Of a DNA stretch of 64,000 bases, positions 1 through 7,989 are shown one piece after another. Source of the DNA: Tenacibaculum adriaticum (GTDB lineage: Bacteria; Bacteroidota; Bacteroidia; Flavobacteriales; Flavobacteriaceae). A model generated the notes under the pieces. The model was given only the letters and a program-made list of their open reading frames with translations, ran no database searches and had not been told where the DNA came from. The stretch lies in assembly GCF_008124875.1 (NCBI RefSeq), contig NZ_VNIA01000002.1, positions 248,001-312,000 on the forward strand, written 5' to 3'. A program made the position numbers and the translations under genes. How positions within the stretch are numbered: position 1 is the stretch's first letter; the number at the start of each line of letters is the position of its first letter.

Positions 1-608
1 ACCACAACAACTTCTCCCGATGGTAAAACGACAGTCTTTTTAACAGCAGTTTTAGGAGGACTAACAGTTTTTACAACTTGTTTAGCCTTATATTTACGAT
101 ACGCTACATTGCCTTTAACATATGACGTCATACTTTTTCCATTAAAATCACGAAATCCCTTACCATTTACCGTATCAGATAAAGTATCAAAATCGAATTT
201 TTCAGCCATCAAAGTTCTAAAACGGTTTAAATGATTGGTAACCGCATCTAATTGAATTTTACGCCTTTCTATATATGATGGTCTTTTTCCATCAGATAAC
301 AAACGCTCTGACAATGCCTTATATACACTAAGAGCAAAATCCATACGTGATGCTTTCTCCAAATCACTAACCCCCTTATTAGCATAATCTTCTGAATAAC
401 CAACTATAAGCTGGTAAGTTGTATTTGCCTTTTGTGCAATTTCTTCTGGTGAATCATCGAACAAACCTGACACCGCATCAAAAGCCTGACCAATAATTGC
501 ACCACCAATGTTGCCACCACTAAGAACGCTTCCAAAAATTGAACCTATATTACCTGATGAAGATTGCTTCACAAGCGGTTGAACATCTTTAATATCAAAT
601 GATAACAT
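1..608 (-). CDS. Phage-type protein with glycine-rich hydrophobic N-terminus (partial)
   Basis: The frame is open from the ATG at 608 down to the left edge of the window, so the C-terminus is missing; 202 codons are visible. The first 50 residues alternate Gly/Ser with hydrophobic residues (GNIGSIFGSVLSGGNIGGAI), as in membrane-active or penetration proteins of small phages. An alpha-helical, lysine-rich part follows, ending in a K/V/T/P-rich stretch. It starts 11 bases after the stop of the upstream gene (620-1357) and so is probably co-transcribed with it. I do not recognise a family. A minor virion protein of an ssDNA phage is an inference from context only. Confidence 0.6.
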   Translation of the reverse strand, partial: MLSFDIKDVQPLVKQSSSGNIGSIFGSVLSGGNIGGAIIGQAFDAVSGLFDDSPEEIAQKANTTYQLIVGYSEDYANKGVSDLEKASRMDFALSVYKALSERLLSDGKRPSYIERRKIQLDAVTNHLNRFRTLMAEKFDFDTLSDTVNGKGFRDFNGKSMTSYVKGNVAYRKYKAKQVVKTVSPPKTAVKKTVVLPSGEVVV

Positions 609-619
609 ATTATTAGATT

Positions 620-1357
620 TTAGTTAAATTTAACCCCGAAGAATTCATAATCTTCTCCCCTTGTATCTTCTATGATTATCTCCTTTGCCTTTCTTACATC
701 TAAAACATGGCAATAACGAGAACCATACACAGGAACTCCTAAAAGGTGACCTACAACACCATGTGTGGTTGTTTCAAACGCTTCTAAAATTTCAGCATCA
801 ATAGTTTCTTTTTCTGCATCATAGAAAATAGTTAATTCCTCAGGAATTGAAGCAGCTTCTTTTTTAAAGACTAAATAATTAAACTCAGAAACATCTAATC
901 TTTGTTCATAGTCTTTTCCTGAATATGGAAAACGTTTTAATTGATACAACGATGTCGCTTTTTGTTTACCACCTAAAGCAAATACTGAAGCTTGAGCATT
1001 ATCTCCAAATTCAGAAATATCTACGTTTAACGTGTCGTCATCTCCAAGTAGAATTTCTCCACCTAAAGCAACCTGAACTATTCCCCTTGTTAACATAGGA
1101 GAACCAGAACCATTGTCTACAAGCTCATAAGTTGGAGCTGTACCCGATAAAAGTCTTTGAATTTTTTGTTGAGCTTCAACTAGCATTCCTAAAGAAACAG
1201 GAGTGGTAATTTTCTGATTATCAACAGTCGCTCTTTCTACTAATGTCTCAACTGTAGCAGTTGGTAAAACATTTTTGAATAACAAATGTTGTGCGCTGTC
1301 TAAATGCTCAAATTTAATTGGCATTTCTGCACCAATAAACAATACTTTTTTTGACAT
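620..1357 (-). CDS. Candidate virion structural protein, 245 aa
   Basis: I do not recognise a named family. The protein is rich in predicted beta strand, has balanced charge, and has no signal peptide or membrane segment. It lies downstream of a rolling-circle Rep gene and directly before a glycine-rich hydrophobic protein. That is the position of a capsid gene in small ssDNA phages of Flavobacteria, so a coat-protein role is a reasonable inference but unproven. The ATG at 1357 is supported by an intergenic gap of about 107 bases to the rep stop codon at 1465. Structure prediction would settle whether it is a jelly-roll. Confidence 0.55.
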   Translation of the reverse strand: MSKKVLFIGAEMPIKFEHLDSAQHLLFKNVLPTATVETLVERATVDNQKITTPVSLGMLVEAQQKIQRLLSGTAPTYELVDNGSGSPMLTRGIVQVALGGEILLGDDDTLNVDISEFGDNAQASVFALGGKQKATSLYQLKRFPYSGKDYEQRLDVSEFNYLVFKKEAASIPEELTIFYDAEKETIDAEILEAFETTTHGVVGHLLGVPVYGSRYCHVLDVRKAKEIIIEDTRGEDYEFFGVKFN

Positions 1358-1464
1358 ACTAAAATTTAATTTTAATTATTATTAATTTCAGTACAATAGT
1401 ATGCCGATAAGAAAAAGAACTCTTCGCACTATGCCAAGAGTATTAAATTTATTTTACAGGTAAG

Positions 1465-2661
1465 TTATTTTATATTATGAACCCAAAATGCAGAGCTACC
1501 AAAATCAATACACACCTGATTACTTTCATTAAAAATAAGTGGATCTATTTTTTTTGTTTCTTTGATCAAAGAAACACTTTTTAAAACATCAATGTTTTCA
1601 AGGGCTGTAGAAAATTCATTTATAAGTTTTTTATAATGTTGCTTTATAGATTGCCAAATATCTTTAAATTTTGTTTTTGCAATATCGTGAATTCTCCCAG
1701 CATGTACACTAAAAAAATCATCATAAGCGACTAATTTTAAACCCGATTTACTTATCATAGAAATAACCGCATCAAAAATCGGCTCACTATCTGTTATTTT
1801 AGGATAATCTAATTTTTTGGTATCATTGCTCAAACCCCAAATTTTGCCTAATATAGGACGTTTTCCAACTTCTTGTTTATCCATGTATTTCATAATGTAT
1901 CGTGAAGTTTCTTGCACATTTTCCAAACTTTTGATATCTGTGGTATTAGGATTTTTAAAACCCTGTAATTTTTCAATATTATAAACCTGTTTTTGCTCGT
2001 GATAAGTCTTTTTTGCCTTTATTTTTTTTCCTTTTTTATAATAGAATTCTTTATAAATAAAACCTTCATTTTTTCTATTTTCTACATATGCTTCAATATA
2101 TCCCAATTTACCTATTTGCCTATTCCAAAGCAATCTAATTTGCTGATAATCAATAAACTTATCTATTAATAAATGAAAGTGTATATTGCCATTTTGCTGT
2201 GCTTCCGCTTTCCATATATAATACCTAACCCCATAAGTTTTGCGCAAATTATCAATAAAAGCTATCAATGATTTTCTTAATACTGCATCTGTATGAACTT
2301 GTTTACTTGGTAACGTAAGCGTTACAAATGACAAGTAATTATCATTCTCCCAAGGCTTTAAACGATAATTATAGTTAAACAAAATAGTGCTTGTCATATT
2401 TTCTACAGCTTTACGGATTTTTCGCAACTGTAATTGAGACAATAAGCCCAAAGGCTTTATATCGATACCTTTTTCCTTATTTAATTGTATATGTGAATCA
2501 TGTAACAATTTATGAGAATTGACATAATCAGTAATATCTTCATATTTTACACGTATATCTTCAATTTTATTTAAAAGCTTTTTTGTCTTTGTGTAAACAT
2601 CAGTATTAAATTGTTTCAATGCATTTAAATTCGGCTTGCGCTCATGATTTGAATAAGACAT
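1465..2661 (-). CDS. HUH-type rolling-circle replication initiator (Rep)
   Basis: Three Rep motifs are visible in order: FVTLTLP (motif 1), HFHLLID (motif 2, the metal-binding H-x-H) and YIMKYMDK (motif 3, catalytic Tyr with Lys three residues on). This is the order seen in initiators of ssDNA phages and rolling-circle plasmids, which nick the plus-strand origin and join the new end. The N-terminal half is helical and lysine-rich. The frame stays open upstream to 2835, but 2662-2846 is packed with perfect hairpins and encodes an implausible hydrophobic extension, so I place the start at the ATG at 2661 (398 aa). Motif 2 then falls near residue 161. Its product probably acts on the hairpin cluster just upstream. 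Confidence 0.75.
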   Translation of the reverse strand: MSYSNHERKPNLNALKQFNTDVYTKTKKLLNKIEDIRVKYEDITDYVNSHKLLHDSHIQLNKEKGIDIKPLGLLSQLQLRKIRKAVENMTSTILFNYNYRLKPWENDNYLSFVTLTLPSKQVHTDAVLRKSLIAFIDNLRKTYGVRYYIWKAEAQQNGNIHFHLLIDKFIDYQQIRLLWNRQIGKLGYIEAYVENRKNEGFIYKEFYYKKGKKIKAKKTYHEQKQVYNIEKLQGFKNPNTTDIKSLENVQETSRYIMKYMDKQEVGKRPILGKIWGLSNDTKKLDYPKITDSEPIFDAVISMISKSGLKLVAYDDFFSVHAGRIHDIAKTKFKDIWQSIKQHYKKLINEFSTALENIDVLKSVSLIKETKKIDPLIFNESNQVCIDFGSSAFWVHNIK

Positions 2662-2680
2662 ATCCGAATTAATGACTATA

Positions 2681-2846
2681 CAACCTTGTTTCAAGGTTGC
2701 CACTAGAGGAAAATTTGACATATTTAAAATAAAAGGGGTAATTGAAATCGAAAATGCTAAAAAGAGCATTTTCGATTTTTCCGTTATGTTCTGCCAAGCC
2801 AATAAGAAACCGTTAAAACGGCCTCTAAGGCTCATTTTAACGGTTT
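2681..2846. other. Cluster of three perfect hairpins upstream of rep; candidate replication origin
   Basis: Three stem-loops lie within 166 bases. The first has stem CAACCTTG with a 3-base loop (2681-2699). The second has a 14-bp stem, AAATCGAAAATGCT at 2745-2758 pairing with 2765-2778 around a 6-base loop. The third has a 12-bp outer stem, AAACCGTTAAAA at 2807-2818 pairing with 2835-2846, with an inner GCCT/AGGC stem. The position between the last small gene and rep suits a plus-strand origin or packaging signal of an ssDNA phage. Transcription terminators are a weaker alternative. Function is inferred. Confidence 0.55.
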
Positions 2847-3087
2847 AAATGTTAAACTTTAATTGATTTTCTGTAGGTGTAAACAACACCTTTTGAGAGG
2901 GGTTATAAGGCTTTTGCGCTCTGTACACATTAGATACACTACAAAATAATTTAGTTGTAGCTATCTCCTTAATAGCATCATACACCGAATAGATAGTATT
3001 TTCACTATCGTTTAATAACTCATCAATCCAAATAGATATTTGTTCCCTCCTCGCTTCGTGGTCTATTTCATTTTTACAAGGCATCAT
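2845..3087 (-). CDS. Small phage-element protein, 80 aa, unknown
   Basis: Function is not recognised. It is an acidic-to-neutral helical protein without membrane segments, starting ATG-ATG at 3087/3084. Its start overlaps the end of the upstream 84-codon gene (stop at 3074) by 14 bases, and its stop lies at the outer edge of the hairpin cluster before rep. The tight overlap supports a real, co-translated gene in a compact phage genome. The residue pattern (S-x-S-N-V-Y-R-A) hints at a helix-turn-helix, but this is too weak to call. Confidence 0.5.
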   Translation of the reverse strand: MMPCKNEIDHEARREQISIWIDELLNDSENTIYSVYDAIKEIATTKLFCSVSNVYRAQKPYNPSQKVLFTPTENQLKFNI

Positions 3088-3328
3088 TAAAACTATTTAA
3101 AAGGTTACAAAGACTTTTTGAAGATAGATCAGTTTGTTTTGCACAATAAAGAAAAGAATCTATTGAATGGAGTTCTTCAGTTATAGCAGAAATATAGCCA
3201 CCAATCAAAATATAAATATCTGAAGTAAAAACTGAATCAGAAGAAAGCAAATCTCTCAAATAAGAAAGATTTGAAGTTAAGGAATCACGTCTTTCACAAA
3301 AGAGTAAAGTTAAATTATCAGAAAGCAT
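3074..3328 (-). CDS. Small phage-element protein, 84 aa, unknown
   Basis: Function is not recognised. It is leucine- and serine-rich, mostly helical, and without a convincing membrane segment. The ATG at 3328 overlaps the stop region of the 45-codon membrane peptide (3318) by 11 bases, and its own 3' end overlaps the next gene. The chain of short overlaps is the main evidence that it is translated. Confidence 0.45.
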   Translation of the reverse strand: MLSDNLTLLFCERRDSLTSNLSYLRDLLSSDSVFTSDIYILIGGYISAITEELHSIDSFLYCAKQTDLSSKSLCNLLNSFNDAL

Positions 3329-3455
3329 ATTTTAAGACGTAATGAGTTATGAAGTACAAAAAATCTACAATCACAACAGTTAAACAAAGAGACATTAAAA
3401 CAATAAAAACCTCTAACAAGAGATACAAAAACTTAAGTATTTTTCTATAACTCAT
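3318..3455 (-). CDS. Single-span membrane peptide, 45 aa
   Basis: The ATG at 3455 overlaps the TAG stop of the preceding gene (3445-3447). The peptide starts MSYRKILKFLYLLL and has one long hydrophobic helix followed by a few polar residues, with positive charges at the N-terminus. Small one-pass proteins of this kind are common in filamentous and other ssDNA phages (minor coat, holin-like), but nothing here identifies the role. A longer reading of this frame, to 3620, runs through the 64-codon gene and is probably spurious. Confidence 0.45.
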   Translation of the reverse strand: MSYRKILKFLYLLLEVFIVLMSLCLTVVIVDFLYFITHYVLKYAF

Positions 3456-3639
3456 AACACAATTGATTTTCGTTAAACACTCTAATTCTACCGTCATAAG
3501 TTTCCGCATGAACAGACCCTTCACAGTTATCAATTTTTGTAAATGGTTCCAATTGTGGCAAACCCATCCTAATTTTAACAAAAACACCACCGTCAGGAAT
3601 TTTTCGCAATGGTATTGCAATAATTTTTTTTGAATACAT
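3445..3639 (-). CDS. Small phage-element protein, 64 aa, unknown
   Basis: Function is not recognised. It is a compact, probably beta-rich protein (KIIAIPLRKIPDGGVFVKI...) with evenly spread charged residues and no membrane segment. It could be a small DNA-binding protein of the ssDNA-binding or Cro type, but no motif proves this. The start at 3639 is 15 bases after the stop of the 187-codon gene (3654), and its stop overlaps the start of the membrane peptide. Confidence 0.5.
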   Translation of the reverse strand: MYSKKIIAIPLRKIPDGGVFVKIRMGLPQLEPFTKIDNCEGSVHAETYDGRIRVFNENQLCYEL

Positions 3640-3653
3640 GTAATAAATTTTTA

Positions 3654-4217
3654 TTACAAGGATTGATAAAAAGTTGTTTTTGTAGTTAAAACTTTAAATT
3701 TGGTTTTCTTGTAATCATCATTAATTACATGAGAAGTAATACTTTGATTAATTTTATCATAACTAAAAGAAACCATTTGTTTATGAGAACGCAATTTATT
3801 CACAATTGTATAATTATTCTTTTCCTTAAACAATGTTAAAGACAAATCTAGAGTTTCCTCAACATGATTTAAAATGCGCCAATAACCACCCATTTTAAAA
3901 CTATTGTTTCCCTCCCCATATTCTTTATGAAAATACTCTAAATCAGAAAGAAAACCATCTAACTTCTTTTGTAAACGTAAAGAGGAAATACTTTCTAATT
4001 CAAAATAATAATCTAAATAAATAGCATACAACTCCCTTTGCACTAACATTAAAGTCCTTACACTATCAGATAGGTAAACATTTAAACTGCGTGCAAAATC
4101 CTCGGCTTTTCTCTTACTTGTAAATTCCAAGCGTTTACCGATATCAAAAAGTATGTAATATGGGAGACTAGAATGCTTTTCACTTTTCCTATAAACAGGA
4201 AGCAATATTTTTTTCAT
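3654..4217 (-). CDS. First gene of the phage-like block, 187 aa, unknown
   Basis: Function is not recognised. The N-terminal 50 residues (LPYYILFDIGKRLEFTSKRKAEDFARSL) resemble the small strand-helix fold that binds DNA arms in tyrosine integrases and some phage regulators, but no catalytic domain follows. The rest is helical and rich in charged residues. It is the promoter-proximal gene of the leftward block, next to an 860-bp non-coding region that may hold the attachment site. Without a recombinase gene nearby, integration by host XerC/XerD is worth considering. Confidence 0.5.
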   Translation of the reverse strand: MKKILLPVYRKSEKHSSLPYYILFDIGKRLEFTSKRKAEDFARSLNVYLSDSVRTLMLVQRELYAIYLDYYFELESISSLRLQKKLDGFLSDLEYFHKEYGEGNNSFKMGGYWRILNHVEETLDLSLTLFKEKNNYTIVNKLRSHKQMVSFSYDKINQSITSHVINDDYKKTKFKVLTTKTTFYQSL

Positions 4218-5078
4218 ATAGCAATGATTACTTTTTTTTCCTTTTCAAAAAGGGTAAAAATAACCACTCTTAATCTTTATGCAATTTCGATTTTTTTTGA
4301 CTTATAAAACACGAAAAACGCGAAAAGACTAGGTAAAAAACCAGTATAATATTAATTATAGTACAAATGTTATTATTTAGTTTATAAGAGGTTTATCTAT
4401 TTGTAAGCTATAATTCTATATTATGTAAAATATCCCAGAAACATTCTATTTCTATAAGATATTCAGTACTTGGGTCATTAAAATATTATATATGCGATTC
4501 TCGTAGATTCATAATCCTGCAATCATTTGTAACTATAATTTGTCATTATGTAAAATTGCCGCTACCAAACGCTCGATTGTTTTGTATAAATAAAATGCTC
4601 AGGCATTTTTTTCTACACACAATTATCCATCGCTTGCCAACGCCAAAAAAAAGCTAACCTTTTAGATTCATTTAAAATTCGCGTATTTGAGAAAATGTAC
4701 GTTAAAAAAAATTTCAGACGATTCTCGTGAGTTTGCCACAAGAGTATAAAATTTAAGAAAAATAAATTTCTATACACTTGTTATATGTAGTGTTTCAATT
4801 CAACTTTCTTTGTGTTTGCATTATCTTTTGTCTTGAAACAAAAGAAACAAAAATTCAAGGCTGCATATAACTTTGGAAACAATTAACGGCTCATTCGCTA
4901 TATTTTAGGAAACATTAGAACTATTAAAACCATTATCAAAAAGCTTTAATATAGAGGTTTTAATAGAATTTAGTAATAATAACCTAAAATATTAACGCTC
5001 ATTTCACCTATTGTTTTACCAAAATTCTATGAGGCCGTTTTAAAGATTCTATTTAACATAATAACAAATCAATTAATG
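4218..5078. other. Non-coding region with two dif-like direct repeats
   Basis: I see no plausible gene in these 861 bases. Two imperfect copies of one motif lie 125 bases apart: 4400-4431 (TTTGTAAGCTATAATTCTAT then ATTATGTAAAAT) and 4525-4556 (TTTGTAACTATAATTTGTC then ATTATGTAAAAT). The right arm TTATGTAAAAT is one base from the XerD arm of Escherichia coli dif (TTATGTTAAAT). This makes a phage attachment site at the right end of the 1-4217 block plausible. The second copy continues into GCCGCTACCAAACG, a tail also seen near 11.55 kb. Positions 4827-4860 contain CTTTTGT...ACAAAAG, a small dyad of unknown meaning. Confidence 0.4.
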
Positions 5079-6218
5079 TTAACCTAAACCACTTTGATTT
5101 AAGAAATCTCTATATAATTCACCAATACCAGAAGATCCTGGAACATATCTTTCTTTATTAAAATCTTCTTCTTTTAATTCAATCCTGTCAAAAATTGTCT
5201 TAAACTCTTCTTTTGTTATTACATCACCAATTTTATCGAAACTTAAATATGCATCTTTGAAAAATCTCATTAAAGCGACAAAACCTGTTGATCTGTTTAA
5301 AATTATATTAGGTTGTAATAATCTCCAAGCATTTGGCCACTTTTGATCGACAACATAAAAATAATTATATAATATTTGAGCAATTTTGATATCTTTTTCA
5401 TCATTAATAAATATATTTCTTAAGAATAATTTTTGCAATTCTTTTCCATCAATTAAATCAGGTTTTTTAGAAGAATTTTCTTTATTTCTTTTATAAAAAT
5501 CTCTATCAGATTGTGGGTTTGATGATATATATTTTATTAAGTTTTTGGCAAAAGTATCTTGAGTTATTGTTTCCGATTCTTTACGATTAGCAGAACCGAG
5601 AACTTTAATTTTTCTATAGAAAGGACTTCCCTCCTTTTGGCTTAAAGCTCTAGCAATATTATGTGCTGTTTTTTGCGGGCTTCTGCTTTTTGCAAAAGCA
5701 AATAAGTCTTGAACTAATGAATTACTTACATTTTTTTGTTCTTTGTTTATTGTAGCAAAAACAATAGCCTGATCTTCAATATCCATATCAATATATATAG
5801 AAACAATAACTTGAAATTGATCTCCAGGTTTTTCAAAATGCCTTAATCCTGCAATTCTATGTTGTCCATCAAGTACTTTAGCAACATCGTCTTTGTATTT
5901 AATAGACATCGTTTTTGAATCGTTGTCATATTCAACATCTTCAGATGATATCGAAAGAATAATGCTATTTGGAAAGGATGCATCAACAAGATTCACATAA
6001 GCACCAATATCTTTCTCTCTCTTGGTGTTTAATTGTCTTTGGATTCCTATATAATCCTCTACTTCTCTATTATCTATACCTAATTCTAACCTTCTAACAT
6101 CAGCATATGAAATATATTCTAAATCATCGTGATTCATAACTCCAATGTAAACTGTTCCTATAGGTTGTTCAGCTTCAAGGCATTTAAATTCTATTGGTGG
6201 TCTATTTATTACTTCCAT
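5079..6218 (-). CDS. DGQHR-domain (DndB-like) protein
   Basis: The hallmark DGQHR is at residues 117-121, followed by the family-typical block VFATINKEQKNVSNSLV at about 153-169. DGQHR proteins are related to DndB, the regulator of DNA phosphorothioation, and to ParB-like components of DNA-modification systems; many sit in defence islands beside DNA modification genes. Here the gene is the third of a cassette with a Dam-type methylase and a membrane protein. Its ATG overlaps the previous stop codon (TAATG at 6216-6220), so the two are translationally coupled. No dndA/C/D/E genes are visible, so it is not a classical Dnd locus. The biochemical role is unknown. Confidence 0.75.
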   Translation of the reverse strand: MEVINRPPIEFKCLEAEQPIGTVYIGVMNHDDLEYISYADVRRLELGIDNREVEDYIGIQRQLNTKREKDIGAYVNLVDASFPNSIILSISSEDVEYDNDSKTMSIKYKDDVAKVLDGQHRIAGLRHFEKPGDQFQVIVSIYIDMDIEDQAIVFATINKEQKNVSNSLVQDLFAFAKSRSPQKTAHNIARALSQKEGSPFYRKIKVLGSANRKESETITQDTFAKNLIKYISSNPQSDRDFYKRNKENSSKKPDLIDGKELQKLFLRNIFINDEKDIKIAQILYNYFYVVDQKWPNAWRLLQPNIILNRSTGFVALMRFFKDAYLSFDKIGDVITKEEFKTIFDRIELKEEDFNKERYVPGSSGIGELYRDFLNQSGLG

Positions 6219-6718
6219 TATTTTAGTCCTTGCATTATAGTTTCTTGTTCTCCGATTCTTGTTTCTCCTACATTAGGTGTATTTCTATTCGAAATTATTT
6301 GTGAATGAAAGAAAATAGGAATAGCAGAAAAAATAGCTATTATTGAAGCCCATTTAATAAACACATTTATTTGAGGTTCTGGATTCGCTGTTAATGAAGC
6401 ATATAAAATTGAGATAATAACAATTAAAAAAAGTGATATAATGCTAAATACAGAACTTAAATCCGTTGTTTTTAACTTATTATTATGGTATATTAAATAT
6501 GACGATGATATAAGTGAAACACTATATAAGTAAAATTCACCATTAGAATAAAATCTACTCCAATCAGTCCATTTACCAATAGAAATAGTTAATAATAAAC
6601 CACCCCAAAAAGGTAGTAAATTAAAAAACATACTAAACGCCGAATTTAACAAAGATACTTTATGAAAATCTTTTAAATGATACCACTTCCTTTTTTTTAT
6701 GTTATTTTCTTCTTCCAT
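6218..6718 (-). CDS. Four-helix inner-membrane protein, 166 aa
   Basis: This is an unknown membrane protein between the Dam and DGQHR genes. Reading from the ATG at 6718 (MEEENNIKKRKW), there is a charged cytoplasmic N-terminus and about four hydrophobic spans (near residues 25-50, 60-80, 90-112, 120-140), then a polar tail. An upstream start at 6784 would overlap the methylase by 65 bases. The ATG at 6718 lies one base after the methylase stop and is preceded by AGG, so I prefer it. Small membrane proteins in such cassettes are often effectors in phage defence, but that role is only inferred. Confidence 0.65.
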   Translation of the reverse strand: MEEENNIKKRKWYHLKDFHKVSLLNSAFSMFFNLLPFWGGLLLTISIGKWTDWSRFYSNGEFYLYSVSLISSSYLIYHNNKLKTTDLSSVFSIISLFLIVIISILYASLTANPEPQINVFIKWASIIAIFSAIPIFFHSQIISNRNTPNVGETRIGEQETIMQGLK

Positions 6719-6719
6719 T

Positions 6720-7562
6720 TTACCTAATACAATTTGTAAATATATATTCTGAGTATTTACCTCTCTTGGCATTAATTCCACCAATAAGGCTAGCTCTTTT
6801 TAATTCTAAAATTTTATCACCCTTATTAAAAATCTCTTTTACTTTTATATGAGCTGCATTTGTTAGCACATAATAAGCCTCTTTATTTTTAATTTCATCT
6901 ATCATTTCTGATAAGAGATATTGATCTTTTTCCGAAAATAATTTCTGATTATATTTAAAAAAACCATTATTATTATGTGTAATAGTATAAGGTGGATCTA
7001 AAAAAACTAAATCACCTTTATTAATATTATTAATACTATTAGTAAAATCTCCAGAATTAAAAACAGTACTACTTAATGAATTACTAACTAAACGTAAGTT
7101 GTCTGGTTCAAAAAAATCTTTTTTTCTGTACCCAAAAGGTACATTATATTCTCCTTTTAAATTTACTCTATAAATACCATTAAAAGACGTTTGGTTTAAA
7201 TATATGAACCGAGCGGCCTTTCTTGTGTCTTTCCTGTATTTTTTAGAACGGACATCATAATAATAGTCCTTATTGTTTTTAAACTGTTTTAATTCTTCAA
7301 TAACACCCTCCACATCATCTTTAACACACTCATAAGTATCTATCAGTTCATTATTCAAATCATTCAAGAAAGCCGTATTACTAGGTTTTAAATAAAAAAA
7401 AATGGCACCACCTCCTAAAAATGGTTCGTGATAATTATTAAAACCATTTTTTGGTAAAAGGTTATCAATTTCTTTAATTAACCATTTCTTACCTCCAGCC
7501 CATCTAAGAAATGGTTTGGAATTTATATTTTTGTCTTGAAGTAAGATTTTGGATTCTGCCAT
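6720..7562 (-). CDS. Dam-type DNA adenine N6-methyltransferase (D12 class)
   Basis: Conserved motifs are clear: FLRWAGGK at residues 18-25 and EPFLGGGAIFF (SAM-binding motif I), then DPPY at 189-192 (catalytic motif IV). The order motif I then IV and the 280-aa length fit class alpha D12 methylases such as Dam and DpnM, which methylate adenine typically in GATC-like sites. I use the ATG at 7562 because the frame beyond it starts without a normal initiation codon. It is the first gene of a three-gene cassette with a membrane protein and a DGQHR protein. No cognate restriction nuclease is visible, so it is either a solitary methylase or part of an unusual defence unit. Confidence 0.9.
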   Translation of the reverse strand: MAESKILLQDKNINSKPFLRWAGGKKWLIKEIDNLLPKNGFNNYHEPFLGGGAIFFYLKPSNTAFLNDLNNELIDTYECVKDDVEGVIEELKQFKNNKDYYYDVRSKKYRKDTRKAARFIYLNQTSFNGIYRVNLKGEYNVPFGYRKKDFFEPDNLRLVSNSLSSTVFNSGDFTNSINNINKGDLVFLDPPYTITHNNNGFFKYNQKLFSEKDQYLLSEMIDEIKNKEAYYVLTNAAHIKVKEIFNKGDKILELKRASLIGGINAKRGKYSEYIFTNCIR

Positions 7563-7989
7563 ATATTTAAATAATCTCAAATATAAAAAAAACTCTTACA
7601 AATAACAGCCATTTCACACACATTATGCTTCCCTCCTAACGTCGTCGCATAAAAAGTGTTTCATTAACATTGTAAAAAGAGCTTTCTAGAAGAAATTTTT
7701 TGAAGAAACTTTGTAAATATTACTTCGCTTTTACCGAAGCAAAGTAACATAATGCGGTACATTATAATTCAAAAAAAGAATTATAATCAGACATTATATA
7801 AAATGTCTTTGTAACATTAAAAATGTTAGTTTTATTGTAATCATGCAAAGAAAAATCTATCGTTATAAATTCTTTTCACAATTCATACTTTTTCTTAATT
7901 TCATGTTAGTCAATGCTTAAGAGTCTGTATCTAAATAATAAATAGCGTATTTCAACGCTATTTTACATGTTTAAATTATACGATTTTAG
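7563..7989. other. Non-coding region with three consecutive hairpins
   Basis: Three perfect hairpins lie between 7761 and 7828: ATTATAATTC (7761-7770) with 7778-7787, AGACATT (7789-7795) with 7802-7808, and TAACATT (7812-7818) with 7822-7828. Positions 7843-7920 on the plus strand could encode 25 codons resembling a bare signal peptide (MQRKIYRYKFF..., ending LVNA), possibly the remnant of a lost gene. Positions 7663-7717 resemble 10019-10077 near another accessory gene. No intact gene is supported. Confidence 0.4.

Noticed and set aside
2662..2835. In-frame N-terminal extension of Rep (58 residues)
   Set aside because: The stretch consists of perfect hairpins, the predicted residues are unlike the rest of Rep, and a good ATG lies at 2661.
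3318..3620. A 100-codon reading over the small phage genes
   Set aside because: Its first half runs antisense-like through another frame of the better supported 64-codon gene. Only the last 45 codons, a membrane helix with its own ATG, look real.
4218..5078. tRNA gene as integration site
   Set aside because: No cloverleaf or conserved TTCGANTC-type arm was found in this stretch. A dif-like site fits better.
5079..7562. Classical restriction-modification or Dnd phosphorothioation system
   Set aside because: No endonuclease and no dndA/C/D/E genes are visible; only a methylase and a DGQHR protein are present.
7843..7920. A 25-codon signal-peptide-like ORF
   Set aside because: It is too short, with no mature protein after the signal. 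I keep it only as a possible remnant, not as a gene.
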